Positions 25,351 to 35,367 are shown, numbered from the stretch's first letter. The stretch: DNA of 64,000 nt from an uncultured Burkholderiales bacterium (GCA_938038385.1 CALHRD010000110.1:51141-115140); one strand, 5' to 3'. Notes: generated from the sequence alone by a model not told the origin. Program-made: numbers and translations.

Positions 25351-28300
25351 TCAGGGGTGGACCACGGCTGGCGGTGCGGATGGCCGCCCGTCGTTCGCTG
25401 CGCCGGCCACGGCCACCCCCAGCTCGATGCGTACCTGCCGGTCTTCGCCCTCCAACTTCGTCGGGGGGGCGCTGCGGATGCGTGCGTCGGGCATACCCGC
25501 CGCGATCAGGGCGGCGGCGATGGCCTCGCCGCGCCGGCTGCCCAGGGCCTGCAGCCGGGCCTCGTCCACGGCCCCGCTCTGCAGCAGGCGTTGATACATG
25601 AGCGCATGCAGGTCGGTCCCCTTCAGGGCGGCCTCTTCCTCCGGCGCGAGCGGCTCCGGCTTGGCCTTGATCAGCCCGGAGACGCGCGAGATCAGCTTGC
25701 CCACCGTCCCTTCCGGCGGCGGCCCCGGGTTGGCCTGACGATGCCTGGCCTGCAGGTCCTCCAGTGCCTTGGCGCCCAGCCGTCGGGCGTAGAGCGCCTC
25801 CAGGGCCTTGCGCACCGCCGGCTGGCCGGTCGCCATGGGGCCGGGATCCTCATCGTCTGCGAGCTTGCGTCCCATCTCCACAGCGATGGCACGGCGCAGG
25901 TCGAGGTCGCGCAGCGCGGCGGCATCACCCTCGGGGTGATAGGCGCCGCGCACGTCTAGGGCCAGGTTGGGACGCCTGTCCAGGCCCTGCGCGAGCTTCA
26001 CCAGCTTCTCGCGTTCGGGCGGCAGCAACCGGGCCTCGCCCGGGTCGAAGACGATCGCTTCCATCTCCTCGCCGCTGCTGCCGAACAGCCGCCCGAGCGC
26101 CCGGAAGGGAGCGGTGACGATCTTGGTGACGACATTGACGATGGCCTTCCAGATGATCCGGCCATAGCTGAATTGGGGGTCATCCAGGCTGCCGGATACC
26201 GGCAGGCCGAGGTCGATGCGGCCGTCCTTGTCCTTGAGGATGGCGATGGCGAGGTCCAGGGGCAGGTTGCGCGCGGTGGGGCTCTCCACCCGCTCCCCCA
26301 GGGTGAGCTGGTCCATGACGATCTGGTTCTCGCCGAGGAGCTGACGTTCCTGGATCTTGTACTCCAGATCCAGGGACAGCTTGCCTGAGGCGATCTTGCG
26401 GCCGGCAAAGGTGGCGGTGTAGGGCGTGAGATTGGTCATCTCCACGTTGCGGAAGACCACCCTGATGTCCATGAAGCGGGTCGGGTCGAACAACTCGATC
26501 TGGCCGACTGCGCGCGCCAGGCCGAACTCGTCGACGCGACCGTCCAGCTCCAGTTGGGCCGGCGTGCCGGGTGCGCTGGCGATGCCGTTGATGCCACCCT
26601 TGAACTCATGGATGCGGGCGGCGAAGGGCAATGCCAGGGACAGGTCGGCGAAGTCGAGATCGCCGCGCTCCACACTCACACGGGCGATGCTGATCGGATA
26701 GGTTGCGGACGCCTCGGCCCGAGCCTCCGGCGTCTGTGCGGGGGCCGGCTGCACTGCCGCGGCCTCCTGCCCCGGCGAGACGGAGGACGCATCCTGGACG
26801 CTGGTCGTCTTGAGGATGCGTTTCAGGTTGACGCTCTTGTCCTCATAGATGATCAGCTTGGCGCCAGGACTGTCCAGCTTCAGCTCGTCGATCTCCAGCC
26901 CCCGGTTGCCCACCTTCAGGTCCTCGGTGGCGAGAGACTTCCAGGCCAGGAAGCGGTTGTCGCTGCCGGCCTCGTTGATGAGCAGGTCGGCGACCTGGAA
27001 GGCACCTTCGTAGCGCACGTCCTGGTCATAGCGCAGCCGGCCCTGACTGGAGGCCTGCCCGGACACCAGGGTGAGGTTGGCAGCCTGGCCGATATACGGC
27101 TGGGCCGGGGTCAGGCTGAGGTCGCTCAGTCGCAGGCGCAGGTCTGCGCTGGGCGCGGCGGGAATGACCCGGCCCTCGGCCTGGAAGGCGCCGCCCTCCT
27201 TCACCTGCAGCGAGAGCTTCAAGGGGATGGCCGCCTTCAGGTCCTGGCTGAGGTTGTCCGCGCGCACGTTGATGGACTGCAGGGTCATGGCAACGGGCGG
27301 ATCGACGCCGGCGTCGCGCAGCCCGACCTGGAAGGCGTTCAGCTCGGCGCGAGCGAGTCCGAAGGACCACGGTCGGCCTGTTCCGCCCGCGGCCTTGCCA
27401 CGCCCGGACCGTCCAGGTGCGGGCGCAGCGGGTTGCAGGGCTTCCAGCAACGGGAAGCGGCCCTGGGCATCGCGTTCCGCAGCGAGGTGTCCGCGGTCCA
27501 GGGTGAGCCGCAGCGCGTCGAAGCGTCGGCCGGCCAGGTCGAATCGTCCATCCTGCAGGGCGATACCCGCCAGACTCAGGAGGGACCCTTGCCCGGCGGA
27601 GCTGAGTTCTATGCCCGATGCGTTGAGGCCCAACCCCTCCACTTTGAGGTCGGGTGCCTCGGACCGGGCCTCGGCACGAGCCTCGAAGCCGATGGCGAGC
27701 CGACCCAGGCGGACGACCAGGGGGCGCGCCAGGGCAGTCTCGGTGTAGCGCAGGCCTACGCCCTCCAGGCTCACCCCCTGGAGACCGACACGCCAGGGTG
27801 ACTCACCGCCGCTGGAAAAGGCGATGCGCTCACCGCGCAGGCCCAGGGTCTGCAGCGCAACCCAGGGCGAACGGCGGGCGGTGACCTCGATGTCGGTCAG
27901 GTCCACCGCCAGCGCGCCGATCTCCGCCTGGGACCCCGCGGCACCCGCCTCGGCCTGAGCCCGCAGCGTAAGGCCGAGGTTGCCGACCCGTGCGCTGAGG
28001 GGGGTGGCCGCATCGCTGTAGCGCAGCCCCATCCGCTCCAGCTCGAGAGCGCCGAGCTGCAGCCGCCAGGGCGGACCGCCCCCGCCCGCCTCGGCCGTTG
28101 CAGGCTTGGCATCCGCTGCCTGTCCTGGCCGGGCGGGGAACCAGTCTTGCACGTGCAGACCGCCGTCCGGCGCGGCGCGCAGCTTGATGTCCCCCCCGGA
28201 CAGGGTGAGCGCGTCGAAGGTGACCTGACGTTGTTCCAGATTCATACGGCCACCGGCGAGGGCCAGACGGTCGAGCGCCAGGGTGTCTTCGGCCTCGGTC

Positions 28301-29142
28301 CCGCCGCGCAGGCCAAGGCCCTCCAAGGTGAGGCCCAGCTCTTCGAGAGTCACGTCGATCCGCCCCTGCATGTCCGCCACGCGATAGCGGCCGGAAAGCG
28401 CCAGGGTGCCGCGCGGTGGAGCGATGCGCACGTGCGGTCGCAGATAGGGCGCGAACTGGGCCAGGACCAGGTTGTCCAGAGCGAGATCACCCGCCACCCT
28501 GAGGGGCTCCAGATGCAGGGCCCCCTCACCGCGCAGTGCCAGGCCCTGACTGCTGCGGGTGGAGAAGCGGTAACGGCCCTCACGGTCCGGCTGGCTGGAC
28601 AGGTCGGTGACGGCCAGTTCGAGCGGCTCGACACGGGTGGAGTAGGCGGGTGACACGCTGTGGTCGGCGAACTCGATCCGACCGCCCTGCACGGCTAGAC
28701 TCTTCACCCAGAGGCGCGGCAACGGCTTCTTCTCTTCCTCTTCCTTCTTCAAGGCCTCGATCAGGCGGGCGAAGTTGTGGCTGCCGTCGGCCCGCCGTTC
28801 GAAATGGACCGCCGGAGCCTCCAGGCGAACCTCGCGCACGACATAGGCCCGGTTCCACAGGCTGTCCGTCTCCAAATCGATGAAAAGCTCCCTGAACCCT
28901 GCCAGGGGGACGCCGTCGGGATCGTCCAGACGCAGGTTGGCCAGCCGCACCGTCAACCGCAGCGGATCGATCTGCGGTTCGCCCAGGCTCAGACGATGCC
29001 CCAGCTCCTGCGCCACGTAGCGCTCCGCGCCCCACTTGATCAGGGGCGGGGCGATCCAGTAGCCGAGCACGAGATAGAACGCGATCAGGCCGACGAACAA
29101 CAGCAGCAGACGCTTAAGCCAGGTGATGAATCGCGGGAGCAT
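25351..29142 (-). CDS. DUF748 / AsmA-like large envelope protein
   Basis: A 1263-residue protein with one N-terminal membrane anchor (LLLLFVGLIAFYLVLGYWIAP) and a very long beta-rich, repeat-like body (repeated L-x-L-x-x-L and G-x-x-L-x-L-x-G strands). The C-terminal part has DUF748-type motifs (FKGGINGIASAPGTPAQLEL, GKLSLDLEYKIQERQLLGEN, GLPVSGSLDDPQFSYG) and an OmpA-like end (FDPGEARLLPPEREKLVKLA). AsmA relatives are bridge-like proteins implicated in moving lipid between membranes; that role is inference here. The ATG at 29142 follows AGAAGG; a start at 29181 is less likely. Confidence 0.9.
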   Translation of the reverse strand: MLPRFITWLKRLLLLFVGLIAFYLVLGYWIAPPLIKWGAERYVAQELGHRLSLGEPQIDPLRLTVRLANLRLDDPDGVPLAGFRELFIDLETDSLWNRAYVVREVRLEAPAVHFERRADGSHNFARLIEALKKEEEEKKPLPRLWVKSLAVQGGRIEFADHSVSPAYSTRVEPLELAVTDLSSQPDREGRYRFSTRSSQGLALRGEGALHLEPLRVAGDLALDNLVLAQFAPYLRPHVRIAPPRGTLALSGRYRVADMQGRIDVTLEELGLTLEGLGLRGGTEAEDTLALDRLALAGGRMNLEQRQVTFDALTLSGGDIKLRAAPDGGLHVQDWFPARPGQAADAKPATAEAGGGGPPWRLQLGALELERMGLRYSDAATPLSARVGNLGLTLRAQAEAGAAGSQAEIGALAVDLTDIEVTARRSPWVALQTLGLRGERIAFSSGGESPWRVGLQGVSLEGVGLRYTETALARPLVVRLGRLAIGFEARAEARSEAPDLKVEGLGLNASGIELSSAGQGSLLSLAGIALQDGRFDLAGRRFDALRLTLDRGHLAAERDAQGRFPLLEALQPAAPAPGRSGRGKAAGGTGRPWSFGLARAELNAFQVGLRDAGVDPPVAMTLQSINVRADNLSQDLKAAIPLKLSLQVKEGGAFQAEGRVIPAAPSADLRLRLSDLSLTPAQPYIGQAANLTLVSGQASSQGRLRYDQDVRYEGAFQVADLLINEAGSDNRFLAWKSLATEDLKVGNRGLEIDELKLDSPGAKLIIYEDKSVNLKRILKTTSVQDASSVSPGQEAAAVQPAPAQTPEARAEASATYPISIARVSVERGDLDFADLSLALPFAARIHEFKGGINGIASAPGTPAQLELDGRVDEFGLARAVGQIELFDPTRFMDIRVVFRNVEMTNLTPYTATFAGRKIASGKLSLDLEYKIQERQLLGENQIVMDQLTLGERVESPTARNLPLDLAIAILKDKDGRIDLGLPVSGSLDDPQFSYGRIIWKAIVNVVTKIVTAPFRALGRLFGSSGEEMEAIVFDPGEARLLPPEREKLVKLAQGLDRRPNLALDVRGAYHPEGDAAALRDLDLRRAIAVEMGRKLADDEDPGPMATGQPAVRKALEALYARRLGAKALEDLQARHRQANPGPPPEGTVGKLISRVSGLIKAKPEPLAPEEEAALKGTDLHALMYQRLLQSGAVDEARLQALGSRRGEAIAAALIAAGMPDARIRSAPPTKLEGEDRQVRIELGVAVAGAANDGRPSAPPAVVHP

Positions 29143-29247
29143 GACGGCCTTCTGGAGGGGCTGATTCCACAGTATTGGCAAAGATTACCGGGTCCGCCAG
29201 CGCGGTCCCTGTGAGCCCGGCCACAGGAGGCCTGGCCGAGTGCCTGG

Positions 29248-30486
29248 TCAGACTCGGGTGCCGAAGAACAGATACGCCGCCGCCACCGCCGCCGCGAAGC
29301 CGGCCGCATCGGCCACGAGGCCGCCGGCCACGGCATGGCGCACGCGCTTGATGCCCACCGCGCCGAAATACACGGCCAGGACGTAGAAGGTGGTCTCGGT
29401 GCTGCCCTGGACGATGCTGGCCAACCGCCCGGCGAAGCTGTCGGCGCCGTGGGTCTGCATGGTCTCGATCATCATGGCGCGCGCGCCCGAGCCGGACAGG
29501 GGCTTCATCAGCATGGTGGGCAGGGCCTCGGCCCAGGCCGCGTCATAGCCGAGCCCCTGCACGAGGCTCCGTGCGCCCTCCACCAGCAGCCCCAGCAGGC
29601 CGCTGGCGCGCATGAGCCCGATGGCCACCAGCATGGCGACCAGGTAGGGGATGATGGTCACCGCCACGCCGAAGCCCTCCTTGGCGCCATCGATGAAGGC
29701 CTCGTAGGCATTGACGCGCTTGACGACGGCGCCGATCAGAAACAGCACGATCAGGCCGAGCAGCAGGAAGTTGCTCACCAGAGCCGAGCGGGGGGCCAGT
29801 TCGTCGGCCGGCAGGCTGGCGAACCAGGCGGCGAGCCCCCCCACGGCCAGGGTGAGGCCTGCGAGCCAGCCCAGCACCACCGGTTCGAGCAGACGGATGC
29901 GCTGGGTCATCGAGACGAAGGCGAGCCCGGCCAGGGTGGAGCAGTAGGTAGCCATGAGGATGGGGATGAAGACATCGGTCGGGTCGGCCGCCCCCATCTG
30001 CGCCCGGTAGGTGAAGATGGTCACCGGCAGCAGGGTTACCGAGGAGGCGTTCAGGACCAGGAACAGGATCTGGGCGTTGCTGGCGGTGTCCTTGTCCGGA
30101 TTCAGCGCCTGCAGCTCGCGCATGGCCTTGAGCCCGATGGGCGTGGCGGCATTGTCCAGACCCAGCATGTTGGCCGAGAGGTTCATGGTGATCGAACCCA
30201 GTGCGGGATGACCGCGCGGCACGTCCGGGAACAGCCGCGCGAACAGGGGCGCCAGCAGGCGCGCCAGGGCGTCGAGGAAGCCGGCCCGCTCGCCGATCTT
30301 CATCACCCCCAGCCACAGGCACATGACGCCGGTGAGGCCCAGTGCGATCTCGAAGGCGGTCTTGGCGTTGTCGAAAGCCGCCTGCATGAGGGCGGCAAAG
30401 ATACCCTGGTTGCCGTAGACCAGGAATTGCCAACAGGCGGCGACGAAAGCGCTGAGGAAGAAGCCGATCCAGAGGGCGTTGAGCAT
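29248..30486 (-). CDS. Nucleoside-recognition (Gate) domain protein, fused SpmA-SpmB type
   Basis: A 412-residue polytopic membrane protein with two Gate domains. The first half has MKIGERAGFLDALARLLAPL and SITMNLSANMLGLDNAATPI, as in SpmA; the second has GAKEGFGVAVTIIPYLVAML and MLMKPLSGSGARAMMIETMQ, as in SpmB. Outside sporulating bacteria such fused proteins are of unknown function. It is about 105 bases downstream of nothing co-directional with short spacing, so it may be monocistronic. Confidence 0.9.
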   Translation of the reverse strand: MLNALWIGFFLSAFVAACWQFLVYGNQGIFAALMQAAFDNAKTAFEIALGLTGVMCLWLGVMKIGERAGFLDALARLLAPLFARLFPDVPRGHPALGSITMNLSANMLGLDNAATPIGLKAMRELQALNPDKDTASNAQILFLVLNASSVTLLPVTIFTYRAQMGAADPTDVFIPILMATYCSTLAGLAFVSMTQRIRLLEPVVLGWLAGLTLAVGGLAAWFASLPADELAPRSALVSNFLLLGLIVLFLIGAVVKRVNAYEAFIDGAKEGFGVAVTIIPYLVAMLVAIGLMRASGLLGLLVEGARSLVQGLGYDAAWAEALPTMLMKPLSGSGARAMMIETMQTHGADSFAGRLASIVQGSTETTFYVLAVYFGAVGIKRVRHAVAGGLVADAAGFAAAVAAAYLFFGTRV

Positions 30487-30569
30487 GATGGCAAGACGTG
30501 CTGGCGCAGGCGCTCAGGGTACACGACTCCACACCCGCCGCCACAATCAACGTTCCGGGCCCGAAAGCG

Positions 30570-30601
30570 CAAGGCCCCGGCATGGCGATGCCGGGGCCTT
30601 G
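30570..30601 (-). terminator. Strong GC hairpin, likely terminator after the chemoreceptor gene
   Basis: Perfect 14-bp arms (CAAGGCCCCGGCAT at 30570-30583 and its complement at 30588-30601) with a GGCG loop. On the minus strand it follows the chemoreceptor stop by 18 bases and is followed by GCTTTCG, a poor U-tract. It separates this gene from the SpmAB-type gene. Confidence 0.65.
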
Positions 30602-30619
30602 CGGCATGACGGCGTGCAG

Positions 30620-31753
30620 TCAGTGCGCGCAGAGGACGTGCGTGTCCACCTCGCCGGTGTGGGCCATCCGCTCCAGGCTCTTGAGCACCTCCATGCTCGC
30701 CGACTCCATCTTCTCGACGGCCTTGACCGCTGCATCCCTCTGCCCCTCGCGATAGAGCCGGATCGCCTCGACGCCATGCTTGTGCACCAGCATGTGCGGG
30801 TTTTCCATCTCCCGGTAACCGGGCAACCTCGAGTAACAAGCCACCCCCTCGCCCTCGTAATACCACTTGCCCAGCCGGCAGGCGGTATGGCTGTCGAAGG
30901 CATCGGCCTGCTTGTCCGACTGACCGAGGAGTACGCGATAGACCTCGAACTTGTAGATCAGGTGATCCACCTTGGCCAGCTCGACGAAACTGCGCAAGGA
31001 GGAGGCGGCAATCGCCCCCTCCATGCGCTGCGACAGGTCGAGCATGACCTGCATGCTCTCGGTGGCCCCCGCCCCCTGCTCGCTGAACCTGGCCGCCTGG
31101 GTCGCCAGGTTCTCCATGGCGTCGCGCGCCTCCTGGGTCTCCTGCTGAATGGCGGAGACCAGTTGTGAAATCTCGCTGGTCGCGTTGGCGGTGCGCTCGG
31201 CGAGCTTTCTCACCTCGTCGGCCACCACCGCGAAACCGCGTCCCTGTTCGCCGGCGCGGGCGGCCTCGATGGCGGCGTTCAACGCCAGCAGATTGGTCTG
31301 ATCGGCGATGTCCTTGATCAGGCTGACGATGCCGCCAATCTGGCCGGCCCGTGCCTGCAGGCCGTCGACCCGCTCCGCCGATGCATGCGAATCCTGCGAC
31401 AGCGAGCGCAGATTGCCGGAGATGCTGGAGATGGAACCGCGTGTGTTGGCCGAGATACCGGCAGCCTCCACCGCGCCCTGTTTTTCCTCGCGCAGCCGTG
31501 TGGCCAGCCCGCCCAGGCTGCGCTGACTCTCCACGAAAGACTGGCCGAAACGCTCCAGATTGGCCACCACATCCAGGAGAAAGTCCCCTTCGCCTCGCAA
31601 TGACCGGTTTTTCTCCTCCAGCTCGGCCTTGTCACGCATGAGCGCCTCCAGCTGACTACGCAACTGCCTGTTCTCGGCTTCCAGGCTTTGGAGGCTGGCC
31701 TCCAATACCGTCGATTTGCTGCGATCACCGTTCAGGAAAGCAAGGAGGTTCAT
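30620..31753 (-). CDS. Soluble methyl-accepting chemotaxis-type receptor with CZB zinc domain
   Basis: A 377-residue protein without membrane helices. Residues about 10-55 form a coiled coil ([20 protein letters not shown]). The chemoreceptor signalling tip is intact ([20 protein letters not shown] and [15 protein letters not shown]). The C-terminal chemoreceptor zinc-binding domain shows [24 protein letters not shown] and HMLVHKHG, supplying the usual His-Cys-His-His zinc ligands. CZB proteins sense zinc or oxidants such as hypochlorite and often feed c-di-GMP or chemotaxis circuits. No chemotaxis genes lie nearby. Confidence 0.92.
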   Translation of the reverse strand: MNLLAFLNGDRSKSTVLEASLQSLEAENRQLRSQLEALMRDKAELEEKNRSLRGEGDFLLDVVANLERFGQSFVESQRSLGGLATRLREEKQGAVEAAGISANTRGSISSISGNLRSLSQDSHASAERVDGLQARAGQIGGIVSLIKDIADQTNLLALNAAIEAARAGEQGRGFAVVADEVRKLAERTANATSEISQLVSAIQQETQEARDAMENLATQAARFSEQGAGATESMQVMLDLSQRMEGAIAASSLRSFVELAKVDHLIYKFEVYRVLLGQSDKQADAFDSHTACRLGKWYYEGEGVACYSRLPGYREMENPHMLVHKHGVEAIRLYREGQRDAAVKAVEKMESASMEVLKSLERMAHTGEVDTHVLCAH

Positions 31754-31842
31754 GGGCGCCGGTCCAGATAGTGTTGTCGACGATGCTGATTACGGCATAT
31801 CCGCAGCGAAGTTTAGCCCCCGTGGCCCGCGTGGCGCGGTGT

Positions 31843-32742
31843 TCACAAACCCCCAATCCACAGCAGCGCGATCACCCCCACCCACAGCATCACGGCACGC
31901 CAGATCAGGCTCACAGCGCCATCCAGGTAATCCGCGTCGGCCAGGTCTCCACAACCCAGCTCGGGCCTGAGCAGTTCCCCGCCCGGCAGGCTGAGGGGGC
32001 CGCCCAACTTCACCCCCAGCGCACCCGCCCCGGCCGCCAGCAGCACGCCTTCGTTGCGCTCGCCCCAGGCACCGGCCTGGTTGCGCCAGCAGTAGATAGC
32101 GTCCTCGAAATTGCCGACGATGGCGAAACTGAAGGCGGCCAGACGCGCAGGCAGCCAGTCCAGGTAGTAGGCGAACCGACGCGGAAAAGCGCAGAAGCTG
32201 GGCTCGGCCTGCCAACGATCGCGGCACATGCCGCTCAGACGGTAGAACAGGGCGCCGAACACCCCAAGCACGGCAAACCAGAACAGCACGCCGAACAGGC
32301 GTGTCAGGCCCAGCAGCAAGGCCTGTTCGATGCCACTGCGGGCGACCTCGTTTTCGTTCATGCACTGCGCAGCGCCGGGGCGCCAGGTCATGAGCCTGCC
32401 CTGGGCGCGCGCCAGGTCCCCCTGACGCAGGGGCCGGGCGACCTCGGCCACGGCAAAGCCGTATTGCCTGAAACCCAGACAGAAATAGAGCACGATCACG
32501 TTCCAAACCCACTCCAGCAAGCCCAGGAGCTGCCCCAGCAGGGCGCCGGCAAGGCCGACCAGCAGGGCGGGTGCGAGCACCCCGGCAGTCCAGGCGAGCA
32601 TGCCGTGCCTTTCCATGCCGGCATTGACGCGGGTGAGCAGCCAGTCGACATAACGGTTAAGCACCCGCGCAGGGGCGGAAGGGTCGCGCAGGGGCTGGAG
32701 ATAATCCCAGATCAGGGCGGCGAGGACGGAGAACAGGGTCAC
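31843..32742 (-). CDS. CobD/CbiB-family membrane protein
   Basis: A 299-residue membrane protein that resembles the CbiB/CobD and AmpE group (LIWDYLQPLRDPSAPARVLN, RFAYYLDWLPARLAAFSFAI, GNFEDAIYCWRNQA, GERNEGVLLAAGAGALGVKL). True CbiB makes adenosylcobinamide phosphate. No other cobalamin gene is in the window, and this divergent form with a conserved DWLPARL motif is common in betaproteobacteria without a proven cobalamin role, so I leave the function open. It overlaps the upstream gene by four bases. Confidence 0.8.
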   Translation of the reverse strand: MTLFSVLAALIWDYLQPLRDPSAPARVLNRYVDWLLTRVNAGMERHGMLAWTAGVLAPALLVGLAGALLGQLLGLLEWVWNVIVLYFCLGFRQYGFAVAEVARPLRQGDLARAQGRLMTWRPGAAQCMNENEVARSGIEQALLLGLTRLFGVLFWFAVLGVFGALFYRLSGMCRDRWQAEPSFCAFPRRFAYYLDWLPARLAAFSFAIVGNFEDAIYCWRNQAGAWGERNEGVLLAAGAGALGVKLGGPLSLPGGELLRPELGCGDLADADYLDGAVSLIWRAVMLWVGVIALLWIGGL

Positions 32743-33323
32743 GGACTTGCCACCTCCACGGTGAGCAGACCTGGTCTCAGGACGCTGCCCGACGCTGCAT
32801 AGATCTCGACGGCGGGCATGGCGATCGATTTGCCGTCTTCCCTCAGATACGCATCCAGGGCCTGATAGGCGCGACTGGGGGCGAGCAACATGGCCGCCCT
32901 CACCCGAGCGATGAGCACCGGGCGGGCGGGCAGGGTATCGATCTGCAGGGATGGCGGTACCGCGGTCCCGGGCGCCACCAGATACCCCACCCGCGCCCGC
33001 CTATCGGACCGCGCCACCACGTCGGGATGGGAATAGAGCACGCTGAAGGCGTCGCCGGGTCGTATGCCGGCCCGTTCCAGGGCCGCGCGTACCCGCGGCA
33101 GTTGATCCGCCAGCTTCGCGTAATCTCCGGTGTGCTCGACATAGGCATAGGTGTAGGGGCCACGCACCGCCTGCTCGATATCGACCGGGTTGAATCCCCC
33201 CCACCAGGCATACACCACGACCAGCGGCAGGACGAAGGCGAGCAGGAAAGGCAGGAGACGCTTCAGGTTCAATTCGGGAAACCAATGCCTGGCGGTGCAG
33301 CCAAACATGTTACAACATCCCAT
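32739..33323 (-). CDS. Membrane-anchored GyrI-like domain protein
   Basis: A 194-residue protein: an N-terminal membrane helix (LLPFLLAFVLPLVVVYAWWG) followed by a GyrI/SOUL-like effector-binding domain (YAYVEHTGDYAKLADQLPRV, ALERAGIRPGDAFSVLYSHP, RARVGYLVAPG). Such domains bind small hydrophobic ligands. The stop overlaps the start of the CbiB-like gene, so they are co-translated. The start could also be the second ATG five codons in. Function unknown. Confidence 0.75.
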   Translation of the reverse strand: MGCCNMFGCTARHWFPELNLKRLLPFLLAFVLPLVVVYAWWGGFNPVDIEQAVRGPYTYAYVEHTGDYAKLADQLPRVRAALERAGIRPGDAFSVLYSHPDVVARSDRRARVGYLVAPGTAVPPSLQIDTLPARPVLIARVRAAMLLAPSRAYQALDAYLREDGKSIAMPAVEIYAASGSVLRPGLLTVEVASP

Positions 33324-33369
33324 GCGGCACGTTCCCTATGGGGACACTGGAAATAGAGGAGAACCCGCC

Positions 33370-34323
33370 ATGCACGGTCTGATCGCCATCGTCCTGACCC
33401 TGGTCACCCTGTACGCCCAGGCCGCGGCCTACCCCCCGGTATCGGTCGAGGTCAGGGCGGTCCAGGTCGGTCCGCACAGCTATTACATCCCTGGTCTGTC
33501 CGGCGCGGCCTCGGCAAATAACGAGGGGTTCATGTCCAACGCCGGTTTCGTCGTCACGCCGGCCGGGGTCGTGGTGTTCGATAGCCTGGGCACGCCCTCG
33601 CTCGCGCAGGCCATGCTGGGGGAGATCCGCAAGATCACCGACGCTCCGATACTGCGCGTCATCGTCAGCCATTACCACGCCGATCACTACTACGGCCTGC
33701 AGGTGTTCAAGGATGCCGGCGCCGAGATCTGGGCGCATGCATACGCCAGGGGGGCCACGCGCCACATCGCCGCCCGGCTGCGCTTCGAACAACGCAAGGA
33801 AGTCCTCGATCCCTGGGTGAGCCAGGACCGGCAACGTTTCATCGAGGCGGATGTGTGGCTCGAGGGCGACACCGATTTCGAATTGGGCGGTGTACGGTTT
33901 CAGATACGCCATGTCGGCCCCGCGCATTCACCCGAAGACCTCGCCCTGTACGTGGTCGGCGATGGCGTGCTCTACGCCGGCGATCTGGTGTTCAAAGGGC
34001 GCGTACCCTTCGTCGGCGAGGCCGATTCGCGCCTCTGGCTGGCCGCCCTGGACCGGCTCCTGGCCCTGAATCCCAAGGTGCTGGTGCCGGGCCATGGCGG
34101 GATGTCCACCGACCCGGTGGGCGACCTCACCCTCACGCGTGACTACCTGACCTACCTGCGCGAACAGATGGGCAAGGCGGTGGCGGAGCTGATCCCCTTC
34201 GACGAGGCCTATCTGGACACGGACTGGTCGCGCTACGAGTTCCTGCCCGCCTTTCCCGAGGCCAACCGGCCCAATGCCTACAACACCTATATCCTGATGG
34301 AGGCGGAGGTCTTCGGTCGCTGA
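33370..34323 (+). CDS. Periplasmic metallo-beta-lactamase-fold hydrolase (SoxH/quinoprotein-associated type)
   Basis: A 317-residue protein with a signal peptide (MHGLIAIVLTLVTLYAQAAA). The zinc motif is HYHADH (His101, His103, Asp105, His106), with later ligands in GPAHSPEDL, YAGDLVF and VPGHGG. The overall pattern resembles SoxH and the quinoprotein relay metallohydrolases. A strong AGAGGAGAA ribosome site precedes the ATG at 33370. It is divergent from the GyrI-like gene with 46 bases between starts. Substrate unknown; no sox or PQQ genes lie nearby. Confidence 0.88.
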   Translation: MHGLIAIVLTLVTLYAQAAAYPPVSVEVRAVQVGPHSYYIPGLSGAASANNEGFMSNAGFVVTPAGVVVFDSLGTPSLAQAMLGEIRKITDAPILRVIVSHYHADHYYGLQVFKDAGAEIWAHAYARGATRHIAARLRFEQRKEVLDPWVSQDRQRFIEADVWLEGDTDFELGGVRFQIRHVGPAHSPEDLALYVVGDGVLYAGDLVFKGRVPFVGEADSRLWLAALDRLLALNPKVLVPGHGGMSTDPVGDLTLTRDYLTYLREQMGKAVAELIPFDEAYLDTDWSRYEFLPAFPEANRPNAYNTYILMEAEVFGR

Positions 34324-34430
34324 AGATTGCCACGCGCAGGTCGTCATGGTGCCTGCGCGTCGGACTCCGGCCCGACATCCGGACCGTGCTGGGCTACAAT
34401 AACGGCTATCGAACTGCAACCGGCCTCGGC

Positions 34431-34976
34431 ATGAATCAGCCCGCCCTCCTGGACTATCTCGTCATCACCGCCTCGGGCGAGGACCGTGTGGGGCTGGTGG
34501 AACGCTTCACCGGCCGCATCGTCGACGTCGGCTGCAACATCGAGGAGTCGCGCATGGCGCTGCTGGGAGGGCATTTCGCCATCATCATGCTCATCTCCGG
34601 CCGCTGGGACGCGCTGTCCAAGCTGGAGGACAAGTTGTCCGGCCTGGGCGATGAGCTGGGACTGTCCATCATCCACAAGCGTACCCGTCATCTGGAACGC
34701 AAGCAGCCCCTGGTGCCCTACCACATCGAGGTGGTGGCCATGGACCATCCCGGCATCGTGCACAGCCTGGCCAACTACTTCTCCCGTCAGGGCATCAACA
34801 TCGAGGAACTCAGCACCGAGACCTATCCCGCCCCTCACACCGGCACGCCGATGTTTTCCGTCAGCATGACGGTGGGCATACCCGCCGACATGCACATCCC
34901 CACCCTGCGCGGCGACTTTCTCGACTATTGCGACGGGCTGAACCTGGACGCCATCTTCGAGCCCGTGCGCGCGTGA
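34431..34976 (+). CDS. gcvR: GcvR-like tandem ACT-domain regulator
   Basis: A 181-residue protein with two ACT domains: LVITASGEDRVGLVERFTGR with CNIEESRMALLGGHFAIIML, and IEVVAMDHPGIVHSLANYFS with INIEELSTETYPA. This is the architecture of GcvR, which in E. coli antagonises GcvA at the glycine cleavage operon. Neither gcvA nor gcvTHP is in the window. The ATG at 34431 matches the family start; a TACAAT sequence 35 bases upstream may be a -10 box. Confidence 0.85.
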   Translation: MNQPALLDYLVITASGEDRVGLVERFTGRIVDVGCNIEESRMALLGGHFAIIMLISGRWDALSKLEDKLSGLGDELGLSIIHKRTRHLERKQPLVPYHIEVVAMDHPGIVHSLANYFSRQGINIEELSTETYPAPHTGTPMFSVSMTVGIPADMHIPTLRGDFLDYCDGLNLDAIFEPVRA

Positions 34977-35028
34977 GCCGGATCGCCTCGTCGCGCACAT
35001 GCGGGCAAGTGTGCCGAACCGTCAACGC

Positions 35029-35367
35029 TCAGGCCTCGATATCCACCCCTGAACCACTGCCGGCCATTCCGTCATCGCGATGACGACGATCCCGACCGGT
35101 GCGCGTATCCAGCAGGACGGGCATTTGCGCCCGACGCCGGTCGTGCCGGCGTCGTTCTTCTTCCACCGCGACGGGCTGGACGTTGGCCGGCGACTCGCTG
35201 TTGCTCACGCCTGTATCTGCCTTGGGTCTTTTTTTCGGCGGGATGATCATGGGGGGCAGGTTGCGCGCGCGCACGAAACGCGCCGGGGTGATCGGCGGCC
35301 GCTCCCGGATCTCGTAAAGATCCTCGATGGAGGGGGGTGGGGGCAACGGCAATACCGGCAGACGCAT
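35029..35367 (-). CDS. Conserved small basic protein of unknown function
   Basis: A 112-residue protein with a proline-rich N-terminus (MRLPVLPLPPPPSIEDLYEI), a middle PMIIPPKKRPK segment and a C-terminal arginine cluster (EERRRHDRRRAQMPVLLDTR then GRDRRHRDD). GAGGGTAA upstream of the ATG is a good ribosome site, which supports a real gene. The RRxxDRR pattern is reminiscent of the edge of PilZ domains but no PilZ core is present. Convergent with gcvR. Confidence 0.6.
   Translation of the reverse strand: MRLPVLPLPPPPSIEDLYEIRERPPITPARFVRARNLPPMIIPPKKRPKADTGVSNSESPANVQPVAVEEERRRHDRRRAQMPVLLDTRTGRDRRHRDDGMAGSGSGVDIEA

Noticed and set aside
31843..33323. Cobalamin biosynthesis locus
   Set aside because: Only a divergent CbiB-like gene is present, with no other cobalamin gene or cobalamin riboswitch nearby.
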